Positions 9,774 through 20,160 of a stretch of 64,000 nt of DNA are shown piece by piece. Position numbers and translations under genes: made by a program. The notes under the pieces are model-generated. The model did no database searches and was not told the origin of the DNA. It worked only from the letters and a program-made list of their open reading frames with translations. Origin of the DNA: Salvelinus alpinus (taxonomy: Eukaryota > Chordata > Actinopteri > Salmoniformes > Salmonidae); NCBI RefSeq assembly GCF_045679555.1, contig NC_092094.1:18623905-18687904 (forward strand), read 5' to 3'. Numbering within the stretch: position 1 is the first letter of the stretch; the number at the start of each line of letters is the position of its first letter.

Positions 9774-11360
9774 ATGGCAACTAGAGCCGCGTACTTTTCC
9801 CCGTCGGAAGCACAAATCCTCATGGAGGCATACGAGGAGGTAAAAGATATAATTAAGAAGAAAGGCAACACCGCCACAGTGATAAAGCAAAGAGAAAAAG
9901 CGTGGCAAAGTATTGCAGACCGCCTGAATGCGTAAGTAGTGCACAATTACACACTCACCGCTCCGCTGAAACATCACAATTACAATTCAAATATTTAATT
10001 CACATCTCCAAAAATGCAGTTGTACTGTAATTATGAAACGGTTAAATTTTTAATTGAAATGCACTGCAGATATGAGTGAAATTGTGTAAAGTAACTCCAT
10101 CACACTGTATAAAGCTATGATAAATTTTTTGATATTTTTACTGAAAACAAGACAAAAATACCAAGTAATTTTTTGCAGTGTGACTCCATTAAATGTGTGT
10201 GTGTGTGTGTGTGTGTAGATTAAACATGAACGGGCCAAAACGGACATGGCAGCAGGTCAAAATCAAATACAAGAACATTCTGCAGAATGGTATGGTCCCT
10301 GACTAATATTTAACAAAGCACAAGCATATATTGTACCCAGAAGGTGCCTGCTCACACATTGTCTGTACTGTTTTAGCAGTGAAAAAGAATACCCACAGAC
10401 AAGGCACGGGTGGTGGGTCACCAAAGGCTGACCTTACCCCAGCAGAGGACATGGCCTTGGAGCTAAATAAAGGCAGGCCCGTCTTAGAGGGGATCCCTGG
10501 GGGGAAAGAGACGAGCATAGGTTCCTCCCAAGATGCCACCCGCTTCATTCAAGGTATGTCCTTCCATCTCTACATGGGATACAACCACATTCATATTGAA
10601 TCAATTTGGACTGTCTGACTTTGGTTTACCTATTGCCTTGCAGTGTCTGGCAGCACTGTGTTCCTGTTAGAGCCACCAGCACAAGCACCAGACGATGCTG
10701 ATCCAGTGAGTACTCCATCAAAGGCATACTGTAGGCCTGGCATGTCTTGTCTACTAGCTTCAATATGAATCCGATTAAATGTGATAGGGTGAAGGCCCCA
10801 GTGCAGCAGCAACAGCACATGATGGAGACGATGATGAGGAGGAGACCATCTCTCTGGATTCCAGAAGGCATGAGGTATCATGTTAAGACTGTGAAAGTAC
10901 TATTTACTCTACAATGGTGAGGAGTCCTCATCAAAATCAAAAAATCTAATTTCTTTTACAGGACCCAGATGCTATACAGTGGGAAAACCAGCCTGGCAAC
11001 ATAGTGCGTATTAATAAAAGGACACCACATCCTGCCAAATTCCAGCTGCGCTAATTGTATTGTGTTCACAGAGCTCACAAGCTATCAGAAAGTTGTATGG
11101 CAACCACCTCCGGCGCCAAATAGAACTGGCAGACATAGACATTCAGTACAAGAAGAAAAAGATGGAAAATCTTGCACTGGAGTCCGAAATAAAAAAGAGG
11201 ACAATTAGGAAACTGGACCTTGAAATAAAAAAACTTGAGAGGGAGGTGAGATATGCCTTCAATGTACACTGTATGCTAACTGTAACACAAATGTATTAAT
11301 CATTATTTTTCTTTCCTCCCCCAGCTCCAAGAAGATGACACAGCTCAAAATAAAAATTAG
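9774..11360 (+). CDS. Harbinger Myb/SANT-like DNA-binding accessory protein, 8 exons, 268 aa
   Basis: Exons by GT-AG boundaries and continuous phase: 9,774-9,931; 10,219-10,289; 10,377-10,553; 10,644-10,705; 10,788-10,874; 10,962-11,003; 11,072-11,245; 11,325-11,360, totalling 807 bases with the stop. The N-terminus (MATRAAYFSPSEAQILMEAY, then KAWQSIADRLNALNMNGPKR and TWQQVKIKYKNILQN) is a Myb/SANT-like trihelix of about 75 residues with the usual Trp spacing. An acidic stretch (DGDDDEEE) lies at about 168-175, and a strongly charged helical, coiled-coil-like segment (YKKKKMENLALESEIKKR) spans about 200-257. In Harbinger transposons this partner binds the ends and helps bring the transposase into the nucleus. 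No stop or frameshift interrupts it. Exon boundaries are inferred, not confirmed by transcripts. Confidence 0.8.
10192..10217. repeat. (GT)n microsatellite in intron 1 of the Myb-like gene
   Basis: A tgtgtg run ends directly in the 3' splice acceptor (tgtgtgtag|attaaac) of exon 2 at 10,219. Its length can vary and may affect splicing. On the minus strand it gives an accidental Thr-His repeat frame. Confidence 0.8.
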
Positions 11361-11580
11361 GTATATTCTCGTAAAGTCAAGTGAGCCATGACATATGAGC
11401 TCTTATTGTGAGCACACAGGACGGTGGCATCTTTCTAAGGTTTTTTTTATTTTCCCAGCAATCAGTACAACCAAGTCATCGTTATAAGGCATCGCCCTCT
11501 TTTGCCCACCCCCCCAGCACCAGGTGTGGCCACTAGCCTATATGAAGGCCCAAAATTGTGTGTTCCTTTCTGCTCTGACA

Positions 11581-12871
11581 ATGGCATGCCCATTCGTGCG
11601 AGATGTGGTGGATGAAGAAGCACTTGTGCTGAGGAGAGCCTTCAGGCGAGAAAGGGTCTTCAGGGACCGGTTGGACCCACTGGCCTTCCCTGATGACCAT
11701 CTATATGAAAGATACAGGTTTTCTGCAGATGGCATCAGGTATCTATGCAGACTACTGGGTCCCAGGATTAAGCACCGCACTGCACGGAGCCATGCACTGA
11801 GTGTGGAGCAAATGGTTTGTGTGGCCTTGCGCTTTTTTGCTAGTGGAGCCTTCCTGTACTCAGTGGGGGATGCAGAACAGCTGAACAAGGCCACAATTTG
11901 CCGCACAATAAGGAGTGTGTGTCTGGCTATCAAAGCATTAGCAGATGTCTTCATCTCCTTCCCTGGCCACAGAAGACTCTGTGACATCAAAGAGGAGTTC
12001 TATAGGATTGCAGGTAAGAGGATCTACAAATTACAGGACAACTGTTAACACATAGTAGGATACTCATTACTTTGTGTGACAGGTTTCCCCAATGTCATTG
12101 GTGCAGTGGACTGCACACACATAAGGATAAAAGCCCCCTCAGGTGCCCATGAGGCCGATTTTGTGAATAGGAAATCCTTTCACAGCATTAATGTTCAGGT
12201 GAACATAACTTTTTGATATTGTCCATTGACGAACACTCTGCATTGCCAGTGATGTGCATTGATTGGTGTAATATTCCTCATCTTATGATTTCAGATGGTC
12301 TGCAATGCTGACTGTGTGATCAGCAATGTTGTGGCAAAATGGCCTGGCTCAGTCCATGACTCCAGAATCTTTCGGGCCTCTGAAATCTATCAGTGCCTAT
12401 CACAAGGTAAGCCACACAACCCCTATTTATAACCATCATGGCTGTGTCAAGAATATCACTGTGTTTATGAGGTAGTAATGATGAGATTTTGTGTTGACAG
12501 GTGAATTCTCTGGTGTGTTGCTGGGAGACAGGGGGTATGGCTGCCAGCCTTTTCTCCTGACACCTTTCACAGACCCCCAGGAAGCACAGCAGGCCTACAA
12601 CCATGCCCATGCCAGGACCAGGGCCAGAGTTGAAATGACCTTTGGCCTCCTGAAGGCACGCTTTCACTGCCTTCACAAATTAAGGGTCAGCCCTGTTAGG
12701 GCATGTGATATTACTGTGGCTTGTGCTGTCCTCCACAATGTGGCCTGCCTGAGGAAGGAGAGGGCCCCCAGAGTGCCACCAGCCATGGACTGGGACAATC
12801 CGGCAATCTTCCCTGATGACGACAGTGGTCGGCTGCTGAGGGACCAATATGTGTTGAATTATTTTAGTTAG
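11581..12871 (+). CDS. HARBI1-like Harbinger transposase, 4 exons, 343 aa
   Basis: Exons with clean GT-AG introns and continuous phase: 11,581-12,013; 12,083-12,198; 12,295-12,406; 12,501-12,871, totalling 1,032 bases with the stop. I start at ATG 11,581 ([15 protein letters not shown]); an in-frame upstream ATG at 11,541 is possible. The N-terminal helix-turn-helix region includes [20 protein letters not shown] and [12 protein letters not shown]. The RNase-H-like core has GAVDCTHI (Asp154), [10 protein letters not shown] (Asp205), LLGDRGYG (Asp230) and [15 protein letters not shown] (Glu265), so every residue from which the DDE triad is drawn is present. It ends YVLNYFS. The length matches HARBI1-type proteins (about 350 aa). 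It would cut and join the element ends together with the upstream Myb-like protein. Confidence 0.87.
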
Positions 12872-13978
12872 TATGTGTGCTTTCAATTTTGGTTAAATAT
12901 GTCCTGCGGTGGCAGAGGAATTTGGGTTTTTTTGGGTTCGTTTTTTGACGAATTTGGCCTCTTATGATGTTTGTGCGGTATACTGTGTGTAATACAAGGC
13001 TGCAGGGAGGCTACTGCATCCATTCATTTGTCTGTTCAGTTGATGTGTATGGATTTGTCCTGCATTTATTTTAGTGTGCAGACATGCAGGGTGTGTTATA
13101 TACAGACCTTTGAATGTGTATGTATCATTTTGTATAATATGCTTGGATTCTGTGCTTTCCATCTTGTAGAGTCACTGTGACTTCAGTTTCGAAAGGAGCT
13201 GATGGTTTACCTGCTTTGTTTTGTCCTTATTCAATAAAGGAACATAATGTTACACATTGTGTTTTTATATTCATATGGAATGTGTATTTGTTTATATGAC
13301 AGAGTACTAGGGCCACACTGAAGAAAAAGGATAAAGTCATAAATTTATGAGGCTGGTTCTTTCTGCAGAAAAGCTACATATTGTTTTTACAGTTTTGATA
13401 CTTATGACAATGTGATACTTAATATTCTGGCACATCAGCATGTCTTTGTTTATGAAACCATACTGAAGTACAATTTCACGAAATGCCCCACATCTGTCAT
13501 TTTAACAACTGTCCTCCTTTAAAACAACTGGTTACAATATTATGACTTGTGTTTTTTTCCCCTCTGTGGCCCTAATATTCTATCATTTTATATATAGCCT
13601 TATAGTCTATGGGAAACTGTAAATTATCTAATGATAGCAACATCATCTAAAAATCATTTTTTATCCAAAATCATTGAAATTAATGATCACAAACGTTTAA
13701 ATAATAACAGTGGGTCTAGTTATATGTGATAACAATGTATAGTGAGCAGTGAAATAACTATTGGTTTCCATTTGTGGTGACTGCTGACTGACATTAGGGA
13801 TGAGATTAAATAGATCCTGGAATTTAGCCTGGTCTGGAGCAGGCTAGCTCCACAGAATAAATCTCCATGGTAATTTAGACCATAACATATCCTCCTGCCC
13901 CCTATCCATCTTTAGTGCAACCGGATTACGGATCAATTGAGCCAGGATCACCAAGATATCCTGGCTTAATCCCTTATC
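12872..13978 (+). other. Harbinger 3' untranslated and non-coding flank
   Basis: Apart from the poly(A) signal this 1.1-kb stretch is AT-rich with no coding potential. The last 190 bases carry transposase-binding-site-like subterminal motifs (atcctgg at 13,814, gccaggat at 13,941, atcctggc at 13,958). Confidence 0.6.
13233..13238 (+). terminator. Poly(A) signal of Harbinger transposase gene
   Basis: AATAAA in 'attcaataaaggaac', about 360 bp after the transposase stop, followed by a T-rich, GT-rich stretch (acacattgtgtttttat). This is consistent with a vertebrate cleavage site. Confidence 0.55.
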
Positions 13979-13999
13979 CTAGTTTTGTGCAACAGGCCC
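13979..13999 (-). repeat. Right terminal inverted repeat of Harbinger element
   Basis: Reads ttttgtgcaacaggccc at its outer end, the reverse complement of the left end. A second core copy, ctttagtgcaac, lies 72 bp inward at 13,910-13,921. gccaggat/atcctggc motifs at 13,941 and 13,958 mirror those near the left end. Confidence 0.88.
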
Positions 14000-14002
14000 C
14001 AG

Positions 14003-15138
14003 TTGCGTCTTTAGGGTTGAACAATGAGCTGTGTGTATGTTGAGGACCAAACATTTTATACCCATGCTTATCTGCCAGGTGCGCATGTAAAAGTAGTCCT
14101 TCCAGAAATCCTGGCTCAATTTTTTAGTTCCACCTGTGTTTTTGGGTTATCTGCCCTCTTGAGGCCTGGAGTTCTTTAAAGGAAGAGCTGCCATTGTGCT
14201 CATGTTTTGAGTGTTCTGTTGTTTGACGCAACACATTGAATGAACCAGAGCAATGTTATTACTGTAAATATTGTGCCCTGGAAAACCATCAGAGGACAAT
14301 AAACTAAAATAGAACATTTGGGGGGGGGTGGATACAGTAAAAACCTTTATTGAATATGTTCATGGTACAAGACACAGCAATGCCAAATGTGTAATCCATG
14401 TATACAAATCCAGTACCAGAGCAAAAGGTGTGCATGCATTTGCTGTGAATCAAACCCTGGCCTCACGTGGCCACTACACTCTGTAAACAGGAATAGGTGA
14501 TTCACTGGTCACTGAGCTGGCAAGCTAAAGTTAGCTAGTTAGTCACAGAAATGTACGTTCAGCCTGTTAATTATTTCAGTCCGATTAGACTTATTTTACG
14601 AAGTCAGCATGGCATAGTTTCTTTCGTTTTTGACCTTGACATAGTTGCTGGATAGATGCTTTCATTTCTGGCATACTGGCGCTGCTAGCTAGCTAATGCT
14701 AACGACGCCAGCTAAACTCATATCTGGATGCCTCACTCTAGTTCCCGAGAGAGCAGCATACTGGTAAGTCAACTTTGCTTTCAAACTTTGTAATCATCTG
14801 TAAAGTTGTTTTACATGCAATTATACAAGCTAGATATATATTTTGTTTAAAAGCCTGTTGTCATTCATTGGTTGTTTCTTTGGAGCTAGCTAAGCTATCA
14901 CTAGCTAGCTAGGTGGGTAATAATGTGATGTACAGATAGAATTGTGTGATTTGTTGGCAGATTTTCAAAATAAAATAGACATGCAGTATATCAGCAATTC
15001 TCAATTAGATGAGATACACAGCTAACTCATATTGAATTTCATTCATTAAGGTACAACTTCCTATTGAGGAAATGTAAGACAGCTCACTGTCATATTTAGA
15101 TTTAGAGTTACTGACATGAATAGAAGCATATACAAGCA
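14003..15138. other. Unassigned interval; possible promoter/first exon around 14,640-14,763
   Basis: No long ORF or recognised repeat. A tagctagctagctaatgct stretch with CG dinucleotides leads to agcagcatactg|gtaagtc, a good 5' splice donor at 14,763/14,764. An ATG at 14,696 would give about 22 codons before that donor. This might be a first exon of the gene that ends at about 18,760, but the reading phase does not join to any downstream exon I found, so the link is weak. A G8 tract lies at about 14,321-14,328. Confidence 0.3.
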
Positions 15139-15702
15139 ATCTATCAAATGTATTTTATAAAGCCCCTTTTACATCAGCAGCTGTCACAAAGTGCTTATAC
15201 AGATACCCAGCTTAAAACCCCAAAGAGCAAGCAATGCAGACAAAGAAGCACAGTGGCTAGGAAAAACTCCCTAGGAAGAAACCTAGATGAACCAGGCTCT
15301 GAGGGGTGGCCAGTCCTCTTCTGGCTGTGTTGGTGGAGATTATAAAAGAGTACAGCCATTTAGCCAGATTATTCTTCAAGACGTTTAAACGTTCATAGAT
15401 GACCAGCAGTGTCAAATTATAGAGGGTGCAATAGTTCAGCACCTCAAGAGTAAATGCCAGTTGGCTCTTCATAGCTGAGCATTTAGATGTTGAGACAGTA
15501 GGTCTGGTAGAGAGACAGGATCAAACAGCGGGTTTGGGACGAGTTAGTACCTCCGGTGAGCCTTGAGCAGGTCAGGGTTCCATAGCTGCAGACAGAAACA
15601 GCAGAGACTGGATAAGCAGCACAACTAGGTGGACTAGAGACAGGGACAGCCAGGAGTCGTCATGCCAGGTAGTCCTGAGGCATGGTCCTCGAGCTCATGT
15701 CT
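15139..15702. repeat. Interspersed repeat, common in salmonids, class not assigned
   Basis: Contains tcaaatgtattttataaagc, cacagtggctaggaaaaactcc, a gggtggccagtcctcttctgg stretch and tgccaggtagtcctgaggca. I recognise these lines as a high-copy interspersed repeat of salmonid genomes from recall only. No ORF, terminal repeats or RT motifs are visible, so I do not name a class. Confidence 0.5.
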
Positions 15703-15993
15703 TGCATCCTTTATTTAACTTGAGTGTAGACTAATCCCTAGAGGTTTATAACTTCACATGCTTTAGCCTAGTTGTCAATCCAGATTTGAATATTTGATAT
15801 CCTTTTTACTGAACACTGTTGATAGTAATTTTTCCCTAGCTAATTAATCACTGATTTCCTTCTACAAGGATGTGGTCAGGTTGACACTTCTAAGTCATAA
15901 CACAACACACACATCAGATTGCAAGGGCAAGTACAATGAGCAGTTGGGAAAATGAAGTCTGCTACGTGGGTTGCCAGATACACACACACAAAC

Positions 15994-17205
15994 TTAATTA
16001 ATTTGTTGTATTTATTATGGATCCCCATTAGCTGCTGCCAAGACAGCAGTTACTCTTCTTCAGGTCCAGCAAAATGAAGGCAGTTATACAATTTTTAAAA
16101 ACATTACAATACATTCACAACACATTAAATGTGTGCCCTCAGGCCACTACTCTACTACCACATATCTACAACACAAAATCTGTGTGTACTCGTGTGTATG
16201 CATGTGTCTTCACAGTCCCTGCTGTTCCATAAGGTGTATTTTTATCTGTTTTTTAAATCTAATTTTACTGCTTGCATTTGTTACTTGATGTGGAATAGAG
16301 TTCCATCTACATTTACATTTACATTTAAGTCATTTAGCAGACGCTCTTATCCAGAGCGACTTACAAATTGGTGCATTCACCTTATGATATCCAGTGGAAC
16401 AACCACTTTACAATAGTGCATCTAACTCTTTTAAGGGGGGGGGGGTTAGAAGGATTACTTTATCCTATCCTAGGTATTCCTTAAAGAGGTGGGGTTTCAG
16501 GTGTCTCCGGAAGGTGGTGATTGACTCCGCTGACCTGGCGTCGTGAGGGAGTTTGTTCCACCATTGGGGTGCCAGAGCAGCGAACAGTTTTGACTGGGCT
16601 GAGCGGGAACTGTACTTCCTCAGAGGTAGGGAGGCGAGCAGGCCAGAGGTGGATGAACGCAGTGCCCTTGTTTGGGTGTAGGGCCTGATCAGAGCCTGAA
16701 GGTACGGAGGTGCCGTTCCCCTCACAGCTCCGTAGGCAAGCACCATGGTCTTGTAGCGGATGCGAGCTTCAACTGGAAGCCAGTGGAGAGAGCGGAGGAG
16801 CGGGGTGACGTGAGAGAACTTGGGAAAGTTGAACACCAGACGGGCTGCGGCGTTCTGGATGAGTTGTAGGGGTTTAATGGCACAGGCAGGGAGCCCAGCC
16901 AACAGCGAGTTGCAGTAATCCAGACGGGAGATGACAAGTGCCTGGATTAGGACCTGCGCCGCTTCCTGCGTGAGGCAGGGTCGTACTCTGCGAATGTTGT
17001 AGAGCATGAACCTACAGGAACGGGTCACCGCCTTGATGTTAGTTGAGAACGACAGGGTGTTGTCCAGGATCACGCCAAGGTTCTTAGCACTCTGGGAGGA
17101 GGACACAATGGAGTTGTCAACCGTGATGGCGAGATCATGGATCTAGTCATGGCTCTATGTACAACTGTGCGCTTCCCATAGTTTGTTCTGTTTAGGTTAG
17201 TGTGT
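15994..17205 (-). mobile_element. LINE 3' end (same family as the RT piece in the tRNA array), split by an L2 fragment
   Basis: The 3' UTR (15,994-16,308, with tttattatggatccccatta and ccataaggtgtatttttatc) and the end of the coding region (17,145-17,205, minus strand NRTNYGKRTVVHRAMT) flank an inserted L2 piece. In this LINE family the block K-S-R-T-D-Y-G-R-R-T follows GLFTVP, by recall. GLFTVP is exactly where the LINE homology in the array unit stops. This copy therefore starts within about ten bases of where the array piece ends. Confidence 0.6.
16309..17140 (-). mobile_element. 5'-truncated L2 LINE, C-terminal RT region and 3' tail
   Basis: An ATCT direct repeat (16,305-16,308 and 17,141-17,144) bounds the insertion. 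The minus-strand frame 17,106-16,465 (213 codons) starts SAKNLGVILDNTLSFSTNIK and continues through SRLDYCNSLLAGLP, QNAAARLVFN, LHWLPVEARIRYK, and ends HLKPHLFKEYL. This is the standard C-terminus of L2-family reverse transcriptases. The 3' end at 16,309-16,370 is the tail gtaagtcgctctggataaga with (acattt)n on the + strand. The fragment lacks the endonuclease and RT active site, so it is dead on arrival, but the remaining frame is intact, suggesting recent insertion. Confidence 0.85.
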
Positions 17206-17249
17206 AGTCGAGGCTTTGTCATTAAAATTATATTGTGCCTATTTTTCAG

Positions 17250-18363
17250 ATCTTCCAACCTGCTCGGTGGGTGACTGGTAACCGTCTTTCCACCAAGCTG
17301 TTCCAGGCATGGAGTGGCACGCTGGAACTTCCAGATGCTTGGAGGCCTGAAGCAGTGTGATGTGGTCCAGGTATTTATCAAACACACATATACACACTCA
17401 CTCAATCACTCACTCTGTTTTGTATAATTATTTTAATTTAAGAAAATTGTTCCTCTTTTAGATCTGACAACCCTATTAGCTCAACCACGGTCTTCACAGC
17501 TGCAGTCGTTTGCCCCTGCATCTGCTACACCGGCATGTATACACACATGCACACTCTCACTTACTTGGGGCTCTATTCAATCACCTCTGCTTTAGCCGAC
17601 ATCCACATAGAGGTCGTTTTGGCGGTGTCTGAGGTGGAATTGTGTTAGAGTTGTCAAAATCACAAGCGGCTCCTGGCATTATACCTAACAGAGTCGCATT
17701 AACAGAAATCTCATGCAGCCCTGTTTACAAGTTAGAACACTGGAATGTGAGATGTAATCTACACCTCGATTAGGCTGATTGAAATCCTCGTTATTTAGTT
17801 TAATGATTTTGAATTTGAGCATCATTGTTTCTATATAACCTATACTTTCTAGTTTTGAACTTAATGCGAGGAGGACTGGTGTAGTTTTGTGACAATGATC
17901 AAGAACTACAGATTTGACAGATCCAACGCAGTTACACCTCAGACACCGCCGAAACATGTTGGTGTTGGTTATCGCCGGTTAACGCTTGATCTGATTGAAT
18001 CTAGGCCTTACACTCATTCAGTCTATTTAGTTGTATGATTATTGTCAGTTAAGAAAATTGTTCCTTTCTCTTTTAGATCTGCCATGCCCAGCAGTTCAGC
18101 TGCAGTCACAGCAGTCCACTGCTGTGGTATTTAGTTTACCAGCTGCACCAGTTCCTACTACACCGGCCGTATTCCAGATGGATACAGGTAATTCAGAATT
18201 ATATTGCATATGCTCACCCACACCAACAGATGTACACACAGACATGTTGTTGAGCTGTATACTTACTGTCACTTTGTGCATCTGTCTTTCAGATCTGCCA
18301 TGCTTTCCACCACTGCCTGACAGCTTCACTCAGAAGAGCATACACTGGGCCTATCAAGACTGA
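17250..18363 (+). pseudogene. Unrecognised host gene 3' end, exon-like modules, possibly a pseudogene
   Basis: Four exon-like blocks follow good acceptors: A 17,250-17,370 (tttttcag|atcttcc), B 17,462-17,536 (cttttag|atctgac), C 18,077-18,187 (cttttag|atctgcc, donor cag|gtaattc) and D 18,293-18,363 (tttcag|atctgcc). B (75 bases) and C (111 bases) are symmetric phase-1 exons. C reads DLPCPAVQLQSQQSTAVVFS and ends QMDT. D reads DLPCFPPLPDSFTQKS and ends YQD-stop. Block A in the matching phase reads QPARWVTGNRLSTKLFQAWS but meets a TGA at 17,358. Blocks B, C and D start with the same DL(P/T) motif and share flanking intron sequence, so they look like duplicated exons. The protein is unknown to me. 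Confidence 0.4.
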
Positions 18364-18738
18364 CAAAGCAGAGATGGGTGGCTGACAAGGGGAAGAAAAA
18401 AAAAAACATGCGCACCCTCACACACATTATCCACAATGTAAATAATTTGTAATTACTTGTTTATTTAATATTAGCTCCATTTTATTTTAGCATTGGAGAT
18501 ATCTACTCCTATATATCCATTATCAATATCTGAATAATTGCTCTAAATATCTATCAAATCAACGTGTGATTGATAATATTGTAAAAGACTGTACAGTTTT
18601 AGGAAATTCTGTGTACTTTTTTCTGAGTTGAAAAACATGCCTCCCTCACACACACACTAGACCCAATGTAAATAAATTGTAATGTTTGTTTATCTTGTTT
18701 ATTTTATGTATGCTTCATTTTATTTGAGGAAAATATCT

Positions 18739-18748
18739 TCAATAAAGT
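18739..18748 (+). terminator. Poly(A) signal of the unrecognised gene
   Basis: cttcaataaagtac supplies AATAAA about 380 bp after the stop at 18,361-18,363. The intervening sequence contains an imperfect duplication (about 18,405-18,490 and 18,633-18,725, each with acatgc...ccctcacacacac and caatgtaaata), as expected of a 3' UTR that has duplicated internally. Confidence 0.45.
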
Positions 18749-18763
18749 ACATTTACAGTTAAA

Positions 18764-19021
18764 GCAATGTCTTTGGTTTATTGGATATTTCTCCTAATAC
18801 AATGTGTGACCAGAAGGAAGTCGGCAGCCATGCAACCCTTGGACTGTGTCCAGATTTTGTCATCTGGAGCTTAAAAATAGAGAGATGGGGAAGAATGGGA
18901 GGAAAAGTGCAGTTTAAAGGTTTATCATTAAAAACTGACACAATTCTATAATGAATACATATTATAATTGACCAATAGTCACTATATTGTGATTGTTTAG
19001 TGTTTTATTTACTCAATCAAG
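18764..19021. other. Spacer before the tandem array
   Basis: AT-rich, without coding potential. No similarity to the array unit was seen here; unit similarity begins in the decayed tRNA just after it. Confidence 0.5.
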
Positions 19022-19132
19022 TAGTGCCCCAAGGAGGGATCGAATCGTGTCTCAAAAGCAGCAGAAAAGCTCAAATATACATGACTGGCCCCGCGCTGGC
19101 AGGTGAAAATTTTACCACTGAACCACCAATGC
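19022..19132 (-). pseudogene. Decayed tRNA-Gly(GCC) in the edge unit
   Basis: Positions 19,091-19,132 match the 5' half of the array tRNA (tttaccactgaaccaccaat) and keep the GCC anticodon triplet (ggc on the + strand). The T-arm is only faintly recognisable at about 19,030-19,053 (ggatcgaatcgtg) and is displaced by roughly 36 inserted bases (about 19,054-19,089). The B box and acceptor pairing are ruined, so it should not make tRNA. Confidence 0.6.
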
Positions 19133-19497
19133 TTAGATAGTGATTTAAAGGGGGTTCCCGGACTCAAAAAATGCGAGTCGATGGAGTGACTAAACGAAAC
19201 AGAAGAATACGATTATCAGAGAACAAGGAATTTCTCAAACTCCGTTGTGCCGTTTTACCCTTCAAACTTCTCCCTCATTCCAGCCTATGTTGCCAACTAT
19301 GTTTCAGCGATCTGTCACTAAAGTTGCTAGAGTCCATCTTACCCCCTCCCCTTGTGCTTCTCTGCCTCTGTGCGCCGTTACTGTAGCTTCTCCCACTCTC
19401 GTTTGCAGAATTTAGTGTGAAAAATGTTGCTAGATTCCATCTTACCCCCTCCCCTTGTGCTTCTCTGCCTGTGTGCGCAGTTGCTGTGACTGTTGCA

Positions 19498-20160
19498 GGG
19501 ACTGTGAAGAGACCTCTTGTGGCTTGTCTTGTGGGGTATGTATGCGTGTCCGAGCTGTGTGCTAGTAGTTTTGAGCCNNNNNNNNNNNNNNNNNNNNNNN
19601 NNNNNNNNNNNNNNNNNNNNNNNNNNNNNNNNNNNNNNNNNNNNNNNNNNNNNNNNNNNNNNNNNNNNNNNNNNNNNAAGTCATTTTTGTGGCACCTGAC
19701 CACACGACTGAACAGTAGTTAAGGTGTGCGACAAAAATAGGACCTGTAGGACCTGCCTTGTTGATAGTGTTGTTAAGAAGGCAGAGCATCGCTTTATTAT
19801 AGACAGACTTCTCCCCATCTTAGCTACTACTGCGTCAATATGTTTTGACTATGACAGTTTACAATCTAGGTTTACTCCAAGCAGTTTAGTCATCTCAACT
19901 TGCTCAATTTCCACATGACTTATTACAAGATTTAGTTGAGGTTTAGGGTTTAGTGAGTGTTTTGCTCCAAATACAATGCTTTTAGTTTTATAAATATTTA
20001 GGGCTAACTTACTCCTTGCCACCCACTCTGAAACGAACTGCAGCTCTTTGTTGAGTGTTGCAGTCATTTCAGTCGCTGCAGTAGCTGACGTGTATAGTGT
20101 AGAGTCATCCGCATACACATGGCTTTACTCAAAGTCAGTGGCATGTCGTTAGTAAAAATG
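19498..20160 (-). pseudogene. LINE RT piece of the edge unit
   Basis: The same LINE segment as in the other units, interrupted by the N gap. The minus-strand frame 20,118-19,849 gives VYADDSTLYTSATAATEM and differs from the array copies at one residue near its end (LLGVNL instead of LLGVTL, base 19,865 region). Here the LINE part is nearly identical to inner units, whereas the spacer around 19,133-19,300 has diverged. Confidence 0.75.
19578..19677. other. Assembly gap of exactly 100 N
   Basis: The gap falls inside the LINE piece of the edge unit. Comparing with a standard 1,287-bp unit, about 175 bases would be expected between the flanks, so 100 is a placeholder. The seven bases before the gap (ttgagcc) do not continue the unit in register but do occur about 165 bp later in it (ctgagcc). 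Confidence 0.95.

Larger units (their letters stand above)
9550..13999 (+). mobile_element. PIF/Harbinger DNA transposon, apparently complete, two genes
   Basis: The ends are inverted repeats: gggcctgttgcacaaaa at 9,550-9,566 and its reverse complement at 13,983-13,999, extending to 21 bp with one mismatch. A 3-bp direct repeat, CAG, flanks it (9,547-9,549 and 14,000-14,002). Harbinger elements are known to duplicate 3-bp CWG or TWA sites. Inside, two genes lie head to tail on the + strand: a Myb/SANT-like protein (9,774-11,360) and a HARBI1-like transposase (11,581-12,871), with a poly(A) signal at 13,233. Both reading frames survive through all introns. The length of 4.45 kb suits an autonomous vertebrate Harbinger. 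Confidence 0.88.

Noticed and set aside
11538-11990. 150-codon minus-strand frame opposite the Harbinger transposase
   Set aside because: It is antisense to transposase exon 1, whose protein motifs and splice sites identify the coding strand.
16672-16869. 65-codon + strand frame over the L2 fragment
   Set aside because: It is antisense to the recognisable L2 RT C-terminus and shows no independent motif.
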